The position numbers and the translations under genes were made by a program. A stretch of DNA of 39,157 bases from Rhodococcus sp. (in: high G+C Gram-positive bacteria). GTDB lineage: Bacteria > Actinomycetota > Actinomycetes > Mycobacteriales > Mycobacteriaceae. The notes beneath the pieces are model-generated. The model was not told where the DNA came from and did no database searches. It saw only the letters and a list, made by a program, of their open reading frames with translations. Shown in pieces: positions 1-7,273 of this stretch (position 1 is its first letter; every line of letters starts with the position of its first letter). The stretch covers positions 1 to 39,157 of the forward strand of contig JAAZAD010000038.1 in assembly GCA_012514505.1 (NCBI GenBank), in the 5' to 3' direction.

Positions 1-1
1 C

Positions 2-103
2 ACCCGCGAGATCATCCGCTGCCTCAAACGTGCCGTCGCCCGCGAGATCTACCGACTCCTGACCTCACCACCGAACCCGCACCCGCCCCTTGACGAAACA
101 TAG
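2..103 (+). mobile_element. IS110-family transposase, C-terminal end only
   Basis: Reading from base 2, an open frame enters from the left edge and stops at TAG 101-103. The 33 visible residues begin TREIIRCLKRAVAREIYRLL, which matches the conserved end of IS110/IS116/IS902 transposases (Transposase_20 region, usually followed by few residues). These enzymes are RuvC-like DEDD recombinases; in IS110 members a bridge RNA from the element's non-coding end guides target choice. Only the tail is inside the window, so completeness cannot be judged. The element's right end should lie within a few bases of the stop, because a repeat that also occurs elsewhere in the window resumes at about 109. The family call rests on a short motif, so it is likely but not certain. 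Confidence 0.72.
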
Positions 104-108
104 GAGCA

Positions 109-146
109 TCACGCGTTCAGCTCACGCCAACCGCTGTGACATTGGT
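109..146 (+). repeat. Dispersed palindromic repeat, family 1, right part
   Basis: This 38-base stretch matches 14387-14424 at 32 of 38 positions by eye, including GTTCAGCTCACGC and TGTGACATT. The copy at 14376-14426 is a full hairpin, but here the left arm is missing and its place is taken by the end of the IS110 transposase. The simplest reading is that the insertion sequence entered the repeat and split it. Confidence 0.6.
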
Positions 147-175
147 AGGGGAGGGCGTGGGCCCCCGGAAGTCAG

Positions 176-205
176 GTTGAAGGTTCAACTTAATTTCGAT
201 ACCGT
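176..205 (+). promoter_or_regulatory. doxX promoter with overlapping palindromic operator
   Basis: GTTGAA (176-181) and TTCAAC (184-189) form an inverted repeat with a 2-base spacer. The same stretch supplies a possible -35 TTGAAG (177-182), followed after exactly 17 bases by a possible -10 TACCGT (200-205). A repressor on the palindrome would cover the -35. TTGAA/TTCAA half-sites are typical of MarR-family regulators, but the regulator is not in this window. Confidence 0.4.
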
Positions 206-296
206 CGTTGCCGTCCTCGACATGGATGCACCGGCATCGGTATTGGGTCCTCACATACGACGTGCGCCTCGTGCGCATCGACGAAAGGCGAAGCGC

Positions 297-740
297 ATGA
301 CAGGCAGCACCACGGCTCGGAACATCGGATTACTGATCGGACGCATCGGCATCGGCGCGATCTTCCTCGCCCACGGACTGCAGAAGGTCCAGAACGGTCA
401 GGAAGCGATGAGCAGCGGCTTCGAAAGCATGGGCGTCCCCCTGCCGGCAGTGTCCGCGTTCCTCGTCACCTGGCTCGAGGTTCTCGGTGGCATCGCTCTG
501 ATCGTGGGTGCGCTCGTTCCGGTCGTCGGTGCGCTCTTCGTGATCGTCATGGCCGGTGCCTACTTCTCCACGCACGCCGATAACGGACTCTGGGTCTCGG
601 ACGGCGGTTACGAACTCGTCCTGGCGCTGGGCGCCGCTTCGTTGATCCTGGCGGTGGTCGGTAGCGGCCGATTCGGCGTCGACGGACTGCTCGGCGGAAA
701 GCTGCCTTTCGGTAAGAAGAAGGCAGCGGTGGCGGCCTAG
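297..740 (+). CDS. DoxX family membrane protein
   Basis: This gene encodes a 147-residue integral membrane protein of the DoxX/YphA family. The N-terminal IGRIGIGAIFLAHGLQK is the typical first helix with its GxxFxxHGxxK-type loop, and three further hydrophobic stretches follow (about residues 50-70, 75-92 and 105-125), giving the usual four helices. The end is basic (GKKKAAVAA), as expected for a cytoplasmic tail. The frame is open back to base 90, but ATG 297 is chosen because AAAGGCG lies just upstream and the family homology begins there. DoxX proteins have been linked to thiol and oxidative stress complexes with SodA and SseA in mycobacteria; no such partner is next to it here. A strong hairpin terminates it. 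Confidence 0.85.
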   Translation: MTGSTTARNIGLLIGRIGIGAIFLAHGLQKVQNGQEAMSSGFESMGVPLPAVSAFLVTWLEVLGGIALIVGALVPVVGALFVIVMAGAYFSTHADNGLWVSDGGYELVLALGAASLILAVVGSGRFGVDGLLGGKLPFGKKKAAVAA

Positions 741-748
741 GTACACGA

Positions 749-794
749 ACGACTCTGCGCCCCGTCCTCGTTGGAGGGCGGGGCGCAGAGTCGT
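749..794. terminator. Bidirectional terminator between doxX and fadB2
   Basis: Perfect 16-base arms (749-764 ACGACTCTGCGCCCCG and 779-794) enclose a loop that itself folds through TCCTC/GGAGG. It lies 8 bases after the doxX stop and 8 bases after the end of the convergent fadB2-like gene, so it can serve both. There is no long T-run, as is common in actinobacteria. Confidence 0.85.
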
Positions 795-801
795 GTGTGG
801 G

Positions 802-1650
802 TCAGCTGTAGCTGTAGAAGCCCTGTCCGGACTTCTTACCCAGGTGCCCGGCCTCAACCTTGCGGCGCAGCAGCGGCGGCGGAATCAGGTGCGGCTCACC
901 GAATTCCTCGTACAGCGACTGCGCTGCGGCGAGGGTGATGTCGAGTCCGACAGTGTCGACCAACGTCAGCGGACCCATCGGGTAGCCGCAGCCACCCTTC
1001 ATGGCCGCGTCGATGTCCTCGGCCGTCGCGTACCCCGACTCGAGCATCCGCACCGCGGAGGTGAGGTACGGGATCAGCAGGGCGTTGACGATGAAGCCCG
1101 CGCGGTCGCCTGCACGAACGGCCTTCTTGCCCAGCGTGTTTGACGCGAAGTCCATCACCGCGGTGACGGTCTCCTCCGACGTGGTCAGCGCCACGACGAT
1201 CTCCACCAACGGCATCACGGGCACCGGGTTGAAGAAGTGCACACCCACCACCTGGCCGGGGCGCTCGGTGGCGCCGGCCATCTTGATGACGGGGATGGAC
1301 GACGTGTTGGTCGCCAGGATTCCGGACGGCTTCACGATCTTGTCGAGCTTGCCGAACAGTTCGAGCTTGAGCGACTCGATCTCCGGTGCCGCCTCGATGA
1401 CGAGGTCGCGGTCTGCGAAGTCCTCGATGTCGAGGGTGACGTCGACGCGCGCGCGGGCGGCGTCGGCGTCCTCCTGGGAGAGCTTGCCGGACTTCACGCC
1501 ACGGGCGAGGGACTTCTCGACCCGGCCGAGAGCCGCGTCGGCGAACTCCTGCTTGGTTTCCAGAATGAGGACCGAACTACCGGCCTTGACACATACTTCG
1601 GCGATGCCGGCACCCATGGTGCCGCCGCCGATGACTCCTACGAGTTCCAC
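802..1650 (-). CDS. fadB2: 3-hydroxybutyryl-CoA dehydrogenase
   Basis: The product has 282 residues, the usual length for a stand-alone NAD(P)-dependent 3-hydroxyacyl-CoA dehydrogenase, which interconverts 3-hydroxyacyl-CoA and 3-oxoacyl-CoA in the cytoplasm. The N-terminal dinucleotide site is GVIGGGTMGAGIAE (residues 5-18). The middle carries NTSSIPV and HFFNPVPVMPLVE, which hold the catalytic His and Asn region, and the C-terminal dimer domain ends GKKSGQGFYSYS. It resembles mycobacterial FadB2. It follows the FadE25-like dehydrogenase on the same strand with a 78-base gap that contains a 46-base palindrome, so it may be co-transcribed with attenuation or have its own promoter. ATG 1650 fits the family start; AAGGAGAATT is just upstream on its strand, a good ribosome binding site. 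Confidence 0.92.
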   Translation of the reverse strand: MELVGVIGGGTMGAGIAEVCVKAGSSVLILETKQEFADAALGRVEKSLARGVKSGKLSQEDADAARARVDVTLDIEDFADRDLVIEAAPEIESLKLELFGKLDKIVKPSGILATNTSSIPVIKMAGATERPGQVVGVHFFNPVPVMPLVEIVVALTTSEETVTAVMDFASNTLGKKAVRAGDRAGFIVNALLIPYLTSAVRMLESGYATAEDIDAAMKGGCGYPMGPLTLVDTVGLDITLAAAQSLYEEFGEPHLIPPPLLRRKVEAGHLGKKSGQGFYSYS

Positions 1651-1665
1651 AATTCTCCTTAAAAG

Positions 1666-1713
1666 GCCTGTGAGTGGTTAGCGAGTCCAGGGACTCGTCA
1701 ACCACTCACAGGC
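1666..1713. repeat. Dispersed 46-bp palindrome, family 2, copy 1
   Basis: Outer arms GCCTGTGAGTGGTT (1666-1679) and its complement (1700-1713) are perfect. An inner stem CGAGTCC (1682-1688)/GGACTCG (1691-1697) continues the hairpin after a 2-base bulge. It begins 15 bases downstream of the fadE25 stop on the minus strand and ends before fadB2. Related copies are at 16403-16448 and 18109-18154. It could end or stabilise the fadE25 transcript. Confidence 0.85.
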
Positions 1714-1728
1714 GACGAAGTCGCGCTT

Positions 1729-2889
1729 TTACTTGAGCAGGGCGCGGGACATGACCACACGCTGGATCTGGTTGGTGCCCTCGTAGATCTGGGTGATCTT
1801 GGCGTCGCGCATCATGCGCTCGACCGGGAAGTCGGTGGTGTAGCCGGCGCCGCCGAACAGCTGCACGGCGTCGGTGGTGACCTCCATGGCGGTGTCGGAG
1901 GCGAAGCACTTGGCGGCAGCGGAGATGAACCCGAGGTTCTTCTCGCCACGCTCGGCGCGAGCTGCCGAGGTGTAGACCATCAGGCGTGCGGCCTCGACCT
2001 TCATCGCCATGTCGGCGAGCATGAACTGCACGGCCTGGTTGTCCGCGATCGAGCGGCCGAACTGCTTGCGGTCCTTCGTGTACTCGATCGCGGCGTCGAG
2101 TGCGCCCTGGGCCAGGCCGACAGCCTGCGCACCGATGGTCGGACGGGTGTGGTCGAGGGTCTGCAGCGCCGTCTTGAAGCCGGTGCCGGGCTCGCCGATG
2201 ATGCGGTCGCCGGGGACCTTGCAGTTCTCGAAGTACAGCTCAGCGGTGGGCGAACCCTTGATGCCGAGCTTGTGCTCGAGCGGTCCGACGGTGAAGCCCT
2301 CGTCGTCCTTGTGGACCATGAACGAGCTGATGCCGTTGGCGCCCTTGTCGGCGTCGGTCACGGCCATGACGGTGTACCAGTCGGACTTGCCGCCGTTGGT
2401 GATCCAGCACTTGGAGCCGTTGATGATCCAGTCGTCGCCGTCCGCCTTCGCGCGGGTGCGCATCGCCGCGGCGTCGGAGCCTGCCTCACGCTCGGACAGC
2501 GCGTAGGACGCCATCGCCTCGCCGGACGCGAGCTGCGGGAGCACCTGCTGCTTGAGCTCCTCGGAGCCGTTGAGGATCAGGCCCATCGTGCCCAGCTTGT
2601 TGACGGCGGGGATCAGCGAGGACGAACCGCAGACGCGGGCCACTTCCTCGATCACGATGCAGGTCGCGACCGAGTCGGCGCCCTGGCCGTCGTAGGCCTC
2701 GGGGACGTGGATCGCGTTGAATCCGGAGTTCACGAGCGCGGTTAGTGCTTCCTCGGGGAAGCGTGCCTTCTCGTCGACGTCCTTGGCGTACGGTGCGATC
2801 TCCTTCTCGGAGAGTGCGCGAATCGCGGAACGCAGTTCGTCGTGCTCCTCGGCGAGCTTGAAGAGATCGAAGTCCGGATTTCCGGCCAT
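1729..2889 (-). CDS. fadE25: Acyl-CoA dehydrogenase, FadE25-like
   Basis: This 386-residue flavoprotein removes two hydrogens from acyl-CoA to give the 2-enoyl-CoA, passing electrons to ETF. Features include the flavin-contact segment YALSEREAGSDAAAMRTRA and WITNGG, the KLGIKGSPTAEL turn, the RKQFG arginine, VQLFGGAGYTTDFPVER, and the catalytic glutamate E370 in IYEGTNQIQR, the medium-chain-type position. The whole sequence resembles mycobacterial FadE25 closely. The frame is open to 2949, but ATG 2889 is preferred: it has GAGGAG 9 bases upstream, and the extra residues are Arg-rich and unlike the family. The gene lies between a TetR gene and fadB2 on one strand, consistent with a beta-oxidation operon. 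Confidence 0.92.
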   Translation of the reverse strand: MAGNPDFDLFKLAEEHDELRSAIRALSEKEIAPYAKDVDEKARFPEEALTALVNSGFNAIHVPEAYDGQGADSVATCIVIEEVARVCGSSSLIPAVNKLGTMGLILNGSEELKQQVLPQLASGEAMASYALSEREAGSDAAAMRTRAKADGDDWIINGSKCWITNGGKSDWYTVMAVTDADKGANGISSFMVHKDDEGFTVGPLEHKLGIKGSPTAELYFENCKVPGDRIIGEPGTGFKTALQTLDHTRPTIGAQAVGLAQGALDAAIEYTKDRKQFGRSIADNQAVQFMLADMAMKVEAARLMVYTSAARAERGEKNLGFISAAAKCFASDTAMEVTTDAVQLFGGAGYTTDFPVERMMRDAKITQIYEGTNQIQRVVMSRALLK

Positions 2890-2978
2890 GTGGGCTGCTC
2901 CTCTGATGGGTTTGCGGGTTCGTCGACCGCGTCGAGCCACCTCGGGCACACGTCGGCCAGTCTGTGAAAGTCAACCAC

Positions 2979-2991
2979 GGCACTGAGTGCC
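2979..2991. promoter_or_regulatory. Palindrome upstream of fadE25
   Basis: GGCACT-G-AGTGCC is a perfect 13-base palindrome in the 133-base gap between tetR and fadE25. On the minus strand it is flanked by two TTGACT sequences that could serve as -35 elements. It is a candidate operator, but the binding protein is unknown. Confidence 0.3.
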
Positions 2992-3022
2992 AGTCAAGGG
3001 GTGTGGTGGTGAACAGTGGGTA

Positions 3023-3733
3023 TCAGCGATCGCCAGCCGACGTCCTGGCCGTGAGTCGTGCCTCGACCTGTCGCATGACCTCGTCGACCGGCGTCCCGGC
3101 CGGGTACGCCGCGACCAGCACAGACTCCCCGGTACGCGCAGGGTCGGCCGGCGCGACGCCGAAAGTGCGTCGTACGTCGAGGAGAGCTTGATTCAGGGCC
3201 TCGGCCGTGGCCGACTCGTCGCCGCGGGTCATGTTTCGCAGGAGATAGTTGTGGCACGCAGTGACAGCAGCGGCGAATCCGATCACGCGTAGCACCGGCT
3301 CCTCGGGTACGGCGGACCGCAGATAGTCGACGAATAGGCGTTCGTACCGAAACCCCGTGACGATCTCGCGATCGCGCAGCGCCGGCACCTGCTGGACCAC
3401 CAGAAATCTGCGAGCGGACAGGTCACGGTTTTCGCGGAACCGGTCGAAGACGAGGTTGGCGGTCTCGCATACGGCGGCCCACGGATCGGCAGCGTGCGTG
3501 GAGAGATGCTCGCCGGCCTGCTCGAGCAGGGACTCGTGGTCGGCGAAGATCACGTCTTCCTTCGACCGGAACTGACGGAAGAACGTCCTACGCGAGACCC
3601 CCGCTGCCGACGCGATCTGCTCCACCGTGGTTGCTTCGTAGCCGTTCTCGGAGAACAGGCGGATCGCCTGGGTGACCACATGAACGCGAAACTCGGCGGC
3701 ATCGGCTCCAGGGGTATCAGCGCGCTCGGTCAT
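3023..3733 (-). CDS. TetR/AcrR family transcriptional regulator
   Basis: The product has 236 residues with a TetR DNA-binding domain at about residues 15-65: FSENGYEATTVEQIASAAG forms the first helices and GVSRRTFFRQFRSKEDVIF the recognition helix and following helix. The rest is the variable ligand-binding and dimerisation domain, with no recognisable signature. The gene sits between the acyl-CoA synthetase and the FadE25-like gene on the same strand, so a fatty-acyl-CoA or related ligand and control of its neighbours are plausible. A 22-base inverted repeat ends 18 bases upstream of the start and could be an autoregulatory operator. ATG 3733 is the first start of the frame and leaves a normal-length arm before the HTH. 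Confidence 0.88.
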   Translation of the reverse strand: MTERADTPGADAAEFRVHVVTQAIRLFSENGYEATTVEQIASAAGVSRRTFFRQFRSKEDVIFADHESLLEQAGEHLSTHAADPWAAVCETANLVFDRFRENRDLSARRFLVVQQVPALRDREIVTGFRYERLFVDYLRSAVPEEPVLRVIGFAAAVTACHNYLLRNMTRGDESATAEALNQALLDVRRTFGVAPADPARTGESVLVAAYPAGTPVDEVMRQVEARLTARTSAGDR

Positions 3734-3750
3734 GGACGTCAGTATTCACT

Positions 3751-3772
3751 GCGGCCCGGATTACCGGACCGC
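3751..3772. promoter_or_regulatory. Inverted repeat upstream of tetR
   Basis: GCGGcCCGG (3751-3759) and CCGGaCCGC (3764-3772) pair with one mismatch around ATTA. The site lies between the acyl-CoA synthetase stop and the tetR start, so it could be a TetR operator or a terminator for the synthetase gene. Size and symmetry suit a TetR dimer. Confidence 0.4.
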
Positions 3773-3788
3773 GCCGGGCGGAAACCTG

Positions 3789-5408
3789 TCATCGAGCCGA
3801 GTCCGCCTCGGACTTCCGCAGTTCGTACTTGAGTACCTTCCCGGTCGGTGTACGCGGAAGTTCGAGCGGGAAAGCGATCTCCTCGGGAACCTTGAAACGC
3901 GCCAGCAGGCCGCGGGCGTGCTCGATGATGTCCTCCGCGGTCGCGGAGTGCCCCTTCTTCAGAATGACGAACGCCTTGGGACGTTCACCCCACTTTTCGT
4001 GCGGCACGCCCACCACCGCAACGTCGACCACCGCCGGGTGTTTCATGATCGCTTGTTCCACCTCGACGGTGGAAATGTTCTCGCCGCCCGAGATCACGAT
4101 GTCCTTGGCGCGGTCCTTCAGCTGGATGTACCCGTCAGGGTGCATCACCCCGAGATCGCCGGTATGGAACCAGCCGCCCGCGAACGCTTCTTCGGTGGCG
4201 TCCGGATCTTTGTAATACCCGATCATCACGTTGTTTCCGCGGAGCACGATCTCGCCCATGGTGTTGCCATCGGCCGGCACGTCGCACATCTCCGCGTCGA
4301 CGACGCGAGCGTTCTCGGCCTGCACCATTCCGACACCCTGTCTGGACAGAAGCGTGGCACGTTCGTCAGGTGAACGATCGTCCCAGGATTCTTGGTACTC
4401 GCAGATCGTGTACGGGCCGTACACCTCGGTGAGTCCGTACACGTGCACCACCGTGATGCCGAGGGCTTCCAATTGTGCGATCACCGTCGGAGCGGGCGGT
4501 GCGCCTGCGGTCGTGATGCGCATGCCGGTGACGGGATGCGCTTGCGGTGCCCCGGCGATGGTGGAGCACACCGCCGGGGCACCGCAGAGGTTGGTCACAC
4601 CGAGTTCGTCGATGGCCTCCCAGATCGCGTCCGCCCGCACTGCGCGCAGGCATATGTGAGTGCCCGCAGCCTGCGTGACGGCCCATGGAGTGCACCATCC
4701 GTTGCAGTGGAACATCGGCAGCGTCCACAGATATTTGGTGCTACCGGTGAACCCGTTGTGGAAAGTCTCGCCCAGAGAATTGAGGTAGGCGCCACGGTGC
4801 GAATACATCACGCCCTTCGGCTTGCCCGTTGTTCCCGAGGTGTAATTGATCGCGATCACCTGATGCTCGTCGTCCACACCCCAGTGCAACGGTGCGTCGT
4901 CGAGGGTGTCGGCGGCAGCGAGCAGATCCGCGTACTGCGCGGTGACGATCCCGGTGGGCACCACAGGCGTATCGATCGTGGAGTCCGGGACCTCGACGAT
5001 CTCGCGAAGACTCGGCACGTTCTGTCGGGCGGTGGTCACGGAGCCGACCATCTCGGAATCGACGAACAGCATGGTCGTCTCGGAGTGGTTCAGAATGTAT
5101 TCGAGCTCGGGTCCGGCCAACCTCGAGTTCAGGGCGATCAGAACCCCGCCGGCCAACGGGACAGCGAAATGCGCGAACAGCAGCTCGGGCACGTTAGGGC
5201 AGAGGTACGCGATGCGGTCGCCGGGGTTGATCCGGCTTCGCAGGACTCGCGCGAGCCGCTCCACTTCCTCGCCGAACTGCTCGTACGTGTACCGCCGGTC
5301 GCCGTGGATCACTGCTGTCCGGTCGGGGAACACGGTCGCCGACCGCTCCAGAAACCGCAGTGGGCTGAGCGGTGTGTGGTTTGCCGCCGAAAGTGTCGGT
5401 CCGGGCAC
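3789..5408 (-). CDS. Acyl-CoA synthetase (AMP-binding, FadD-type)
   Basis: A 539-residue member of the ANL adenylating superfamily; it activates a carboxylic acid with ATP and joins it to CoA. Motifs in order are the P-loop INYTSGTTGKPKGVMYSHRG (about 191-210), the adenine-site HVYGLTEVYGP, the hinge GWFHTGDLGVMHPDG, and the C-terminal lysine motif RTPTGKVLKYELR. There is no signal peptide. The start is GTG 5408, supported by GGAGGTTCCA directly upstream. It is divergent from a GAF-LuxR regulator across a 144-base gap, a layout that suggests control by that regulator. The chain length of the substrate cannot be read from sequence; the architecture resembles DmdB-like and medium-chain ligases. 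Confidence 0.9.
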   Translation of the reverse strand: MPGPTLSAANHTPLSPLRFLERSATVFPDRTAVIHGDRRYTYEQFGEEVERLARVLRSRINPGDRIAYLCPNVPELLFAHFAVPLAGGVLIALNSRLAGPELEYILNHSETTMLFVDSEMVGSVTTARQNVPSLREIVEVPDSTIDTPVVPTGIVTAQYADLLAAADTLDDAPLHWGVDDEHQVIAINYTSGTTGKPKGVMYSHRGAYLNSLGETFHNGFTGSTKYLWTLPMFHCNGWCTPWAVTQAAGTHICLRAVRADAIWEAIDELGVTNLCGAPAVCSTIAGAPQAHPVTGMRITTAGAPPAPTVIAQLEALGITVVHVYGLTEVYGPYTICEYQESWDDRSPDERATLLSRQGVGMVQAENARVVDAEMCDVPADGNTMGEIVLRGNNVMIGYYKDPDATEEAFAGGWFHTGDLGVMHPDGYIQLKDRAKDIVISGGENISTVEVEQAIMKHPAVVDVAVVGVPHEKWGERPKAFVILKKGHSATAEDIIEHARGLLARFKVPEEIAFPLELPRTPTGKVLKYELRKSEADSAR

Positions 5409-5490
5409 TGGAACCTCCGTGTTGTCGCTGCTTGATGTGACCGGCGATACAACGCCTCGGTCGACGTTAGTGAGCGCACAAGGATGACCG

Positions 5491-5523
5491 CTACCCTCCG
5501 AAGTGGATATATGTCATGGGTAG
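5491..5523. promoter_or_regulatory. Inverted repeat in the synthetase/luxR divergent promoter
   Basis: CTACCC (5491-5496) and GGGTAG (5518-5523) are exact complements separated by 21 bases. Between them is TATATG (5508-5513), a plausible -10 for the luxR-type gene. The pair could be half-sites for the adjacent GAF-LuxR regulator. Confidence 0.3.
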
Positions 5524-5552
5524 AGCAGCGGATGCTGTGAAATGAGAGTGCT

Positions 5553-6404
5553 GTGAAGAACACGCTGAGGCCGAGTGATCGGGACGCCCTGCGCGCCGAA
5601 CTGCGTAGCTTGCAGCGGAGGACGGCGCTCCCCGTGCTCTTCGGTGGGATCGTCGACGATCGGCGTCTGACGTTGTCGAGTTTCGTGGGAACACGAAGTC
5701 GGATCCTGCGTGACCTGGTGATCGATGCCGAGTGTGGTGCAGGTGGCCGGGCTCTGGCAGAGCAAAGACCGGTCGGCGTGCAGGACTATTCGAACGCGCG
5801 TCACATCACTCACGATTACGACTTCCAAGTGGGTCACGAGGGGATCGAGACCCTGCTGGCCGTCCCGGTTGTGGTCAGGGGCGTTACTCGGGGCGCTGTG
5901 TATGGGGGACTTCGTGCGAACCTCCCGATCGGAGACGTGGTGGCCGAGGCGATGATGCGGTCGGTTGCGGGGCTCGCGCGGGAAATCGAAATCCGCGACG
6001 AGGTCGATCGTCGAATCGCGCTTCTCGACACGGCGCAGGTGCAGCCCGCCGCGGGCTGCGACCAGCGGATCGCCGAAGGGATCACCGAGAGCTATCTGGC
6101 ATTGCGGGAACTGGCCGATCATCTGGTCGACGACGCAGTCGGTGTGCAGATAGCAGCGATCGAGATGAAGCTCCGTAGCCTCGCGGCACCCGACGTTGCC
6201 GCCTCGCGCGTCGATCTGTCGCCACGTGAGCGGGAAGTGCTGGAGTATGTCGCGCTCGGGTGTCGCAACGCCGAAGTTGCAGAACGACTTTCGCTCAGTG
6301 TCGAAACCGTCAAGACCTACATGCGAAATCTCATGGCGAAGCTCGATGTCAGCAGTAGGCACGAGGCGGTCGTGGAGGCACGCCGGCAGGCGCTCATCGC
6401 ATAG
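5553..6404 (+). CDS. GAF-domain LuxR-type transcriptional regulator
   Basis: The 283-residue product has an N-terminal region of about 150 residues that looks like a GAF sensor (LRDLVIDAECGAGGRALAEQ, then VRGVTRGAVYGGLR) and a C-terminal NarL/LuxR helix-turn-helix: LSPREREVLEYVALGCRNAE, RLSLSVETVKTYMRNLMAKL. No receiver phosphorylation motif is evident, so it probably responds to a small ligand rather than a kinase. GTG 5553 is used; an ATG at 5542 is out of frame and closes at once. The ribosome binding site is weak (GAGAG). The divergent acyl-CoA synthetase gene is the obvious target, and the protein may sense its substrate or product; that is inference from position. Confidence 0.85.
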   Translation: MKNTLRPSDRDALRAELRSLQRRTALPVLFGGIVDDRRLTLSSFVGTRSRILRDLVIDAECGAGGRALAEQRPVGVQDYSNARHITHDYDFQVGHEGIETLLAVPVVVRGVTRGAVYGGLRANLPIGDVVAEAMMRSVAGLAREIEIRDEVDRRIALLDTAQVQPAAGCDQRIAEGITESYLALRELADHLVDDAVGVQIAAIEMKLRSLAAPDVAASRVDLSPREREVLEYVALGCRNAEVAERLSLSVETVKTYMRNLMAKLDVSSRHEAVVEARRQALIA

Positions 6405-6412
6405 GTGAACCG

Positions 6413-7099
6413 CTATCCGGCAGCCCGTCGGATCGGCCACTCGCCGTTGACATCCGACGCGTCACGGCCCTGTCGGGACAGGTACTCGGCAAAATCGGCC
6501 TGCCGCTCCGCGTGCCAACCGGCCTGGCATCCCATGATGTCGAGTTCGCGAATCTCCGGGAAGGTGACGGCCAGGCTGTGTGCGAGGTCGGCAGCGGCGA
6601 CGGCATCGGCGTGGGCTTCGTGGGCGGCATCGAGGGTGATGCCGTAATGCGCGCACATCGCGCCGAGGGTGCGTTTGCCCTTGCGGTACTTGTCGAGTTC
6701 TCGATCAATCACATACGGGTCGACGACGACACCGGTAACCAGATCGGCGAACCCGAGTCGGATGCCTTCCCAGTGCATCAAGGTCAGGTCGTAGGAAGCG
6801 TTGAACGCGACAACGACGTGATCGCGTGCCCACGCGTCGTCCAGTGCCGCTCTGATCTCCGCGTACCCCTCCAGATAGGGGAGCCCGTGTTCGCGGGCGT
6901 ACTCGGTGGAGATGCCGTGCACCTCCGAAGCTCCCACGGGAATCGGTACCCCGGGATCGAGGAGCCAGCTACGTGACTCGGTGTGCGCGCCGTCCGTGAC
7001 GACGACGACGGACGCGGACACGATCCGGGCGGTGCGGGGATCGCGCCCCGTGGTCTCGAGGTCGAAAGCGCAGACAGGACGATCGGACCAACTGCGCAT
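6413..7099 (-). CDS. DnaQ-like 3'-5' exonuclease (DEDDh)
   Basis: The product has 228 residues with the three exonuclease motifs: CAFDLETTGRDPRTARIVSA (Exo I, residues about 10-29), VVVAFNASYDLTLMHWE (Exo II), and HEAHADAVAAADLAHSLA (Exo III), giving a DEDDh site. Such proteins trim DNA or RNA 3' ends; the polymerase epsilon-subunit family is the closest relation, but the gene is not near a replicase, so a repair or nucleotide-metabolism role is as likely. The frame extends to a TTG at 7135; ATG 7099 is preferred because AAGGGA is 7 bases upstream and the exonuclease fold starts shortly after. It is divergent from the stress-type promoter at 7219. Confidence 0.88.
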   Translation of the reverse strand: MRSWSDRPVCAFDLETTGRDPRTARIVSASVVVVTDGAHTESRSWLLDPGVPIPVGASEVHGISTEYAREHGLPYLEGYAEIRAALDDAWARDHVVVAFNASYDLTLMHWEGIRLGFADLVTGVVVDPYVIDRELDKYRKGKRTLGAMCAHYGITLDAAHEAHADAVAAADLAHSLAVTFPEIRELDIMGCQAGWHAERQADFAEYLSRQGRDASDVNGEWPIRRAAG

Positions 7100-7218
7100 G
7101 TGGAGTCCCTTCGTGATGTTCTCGGTTGCGGACAATCAAACACCGTGCCACCGACATGGGTTCGCACGCCCGCATTTCGCCACTGCTCGCCGGTGTCCGT
7201 TTTGTCGAGGTTTCATCG

Positions 7219-7244
7219 GTTTGTCGACATCAATCCATGGGTAC
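7219..7244 (+). promoter_or_regulatory. Sigma-F/sigma-B-type promoter
   Basis: GTTT (7219-7222), a 16-base spacer, and GGGTAC (7239-7244) match the actinobacterial SigF/SigB consensus GTTT-N14-17-GGGTA(T/C). Transcription would start near 7251, giving a leader of about 23 bases before ATG 7274 and its AGGGAG ribosome binding site. It heads five closely spaced genes ending with ligC and the primase-polymerase. Confidence 0.6.
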
Positions 7245-7273
7245 TGCGTCAACAGGACCTCTAGGGAGTAGCC

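Noticed and set aside
90..296. N-terminal extension of doxX from base 90
   Set aside because: It would run through the palindromic repeat and the promoter; composition is unlike DoxX and a good ribosome binding site precedes ATG 297.
4392..5435. 347-residue plus-strand frame opposite the acyl-CoA synthetase
   Set aside because: No domain; the minus strand holds the AMP-binding motifs in order.
5514..6440. 308-residue minus-strand frame opposite the GAF-LuxR gene
   Set aside because: His/Arg/Asp-rich without a fold; the LuxR helix-turn-helix is unambiguous on the plus strand.
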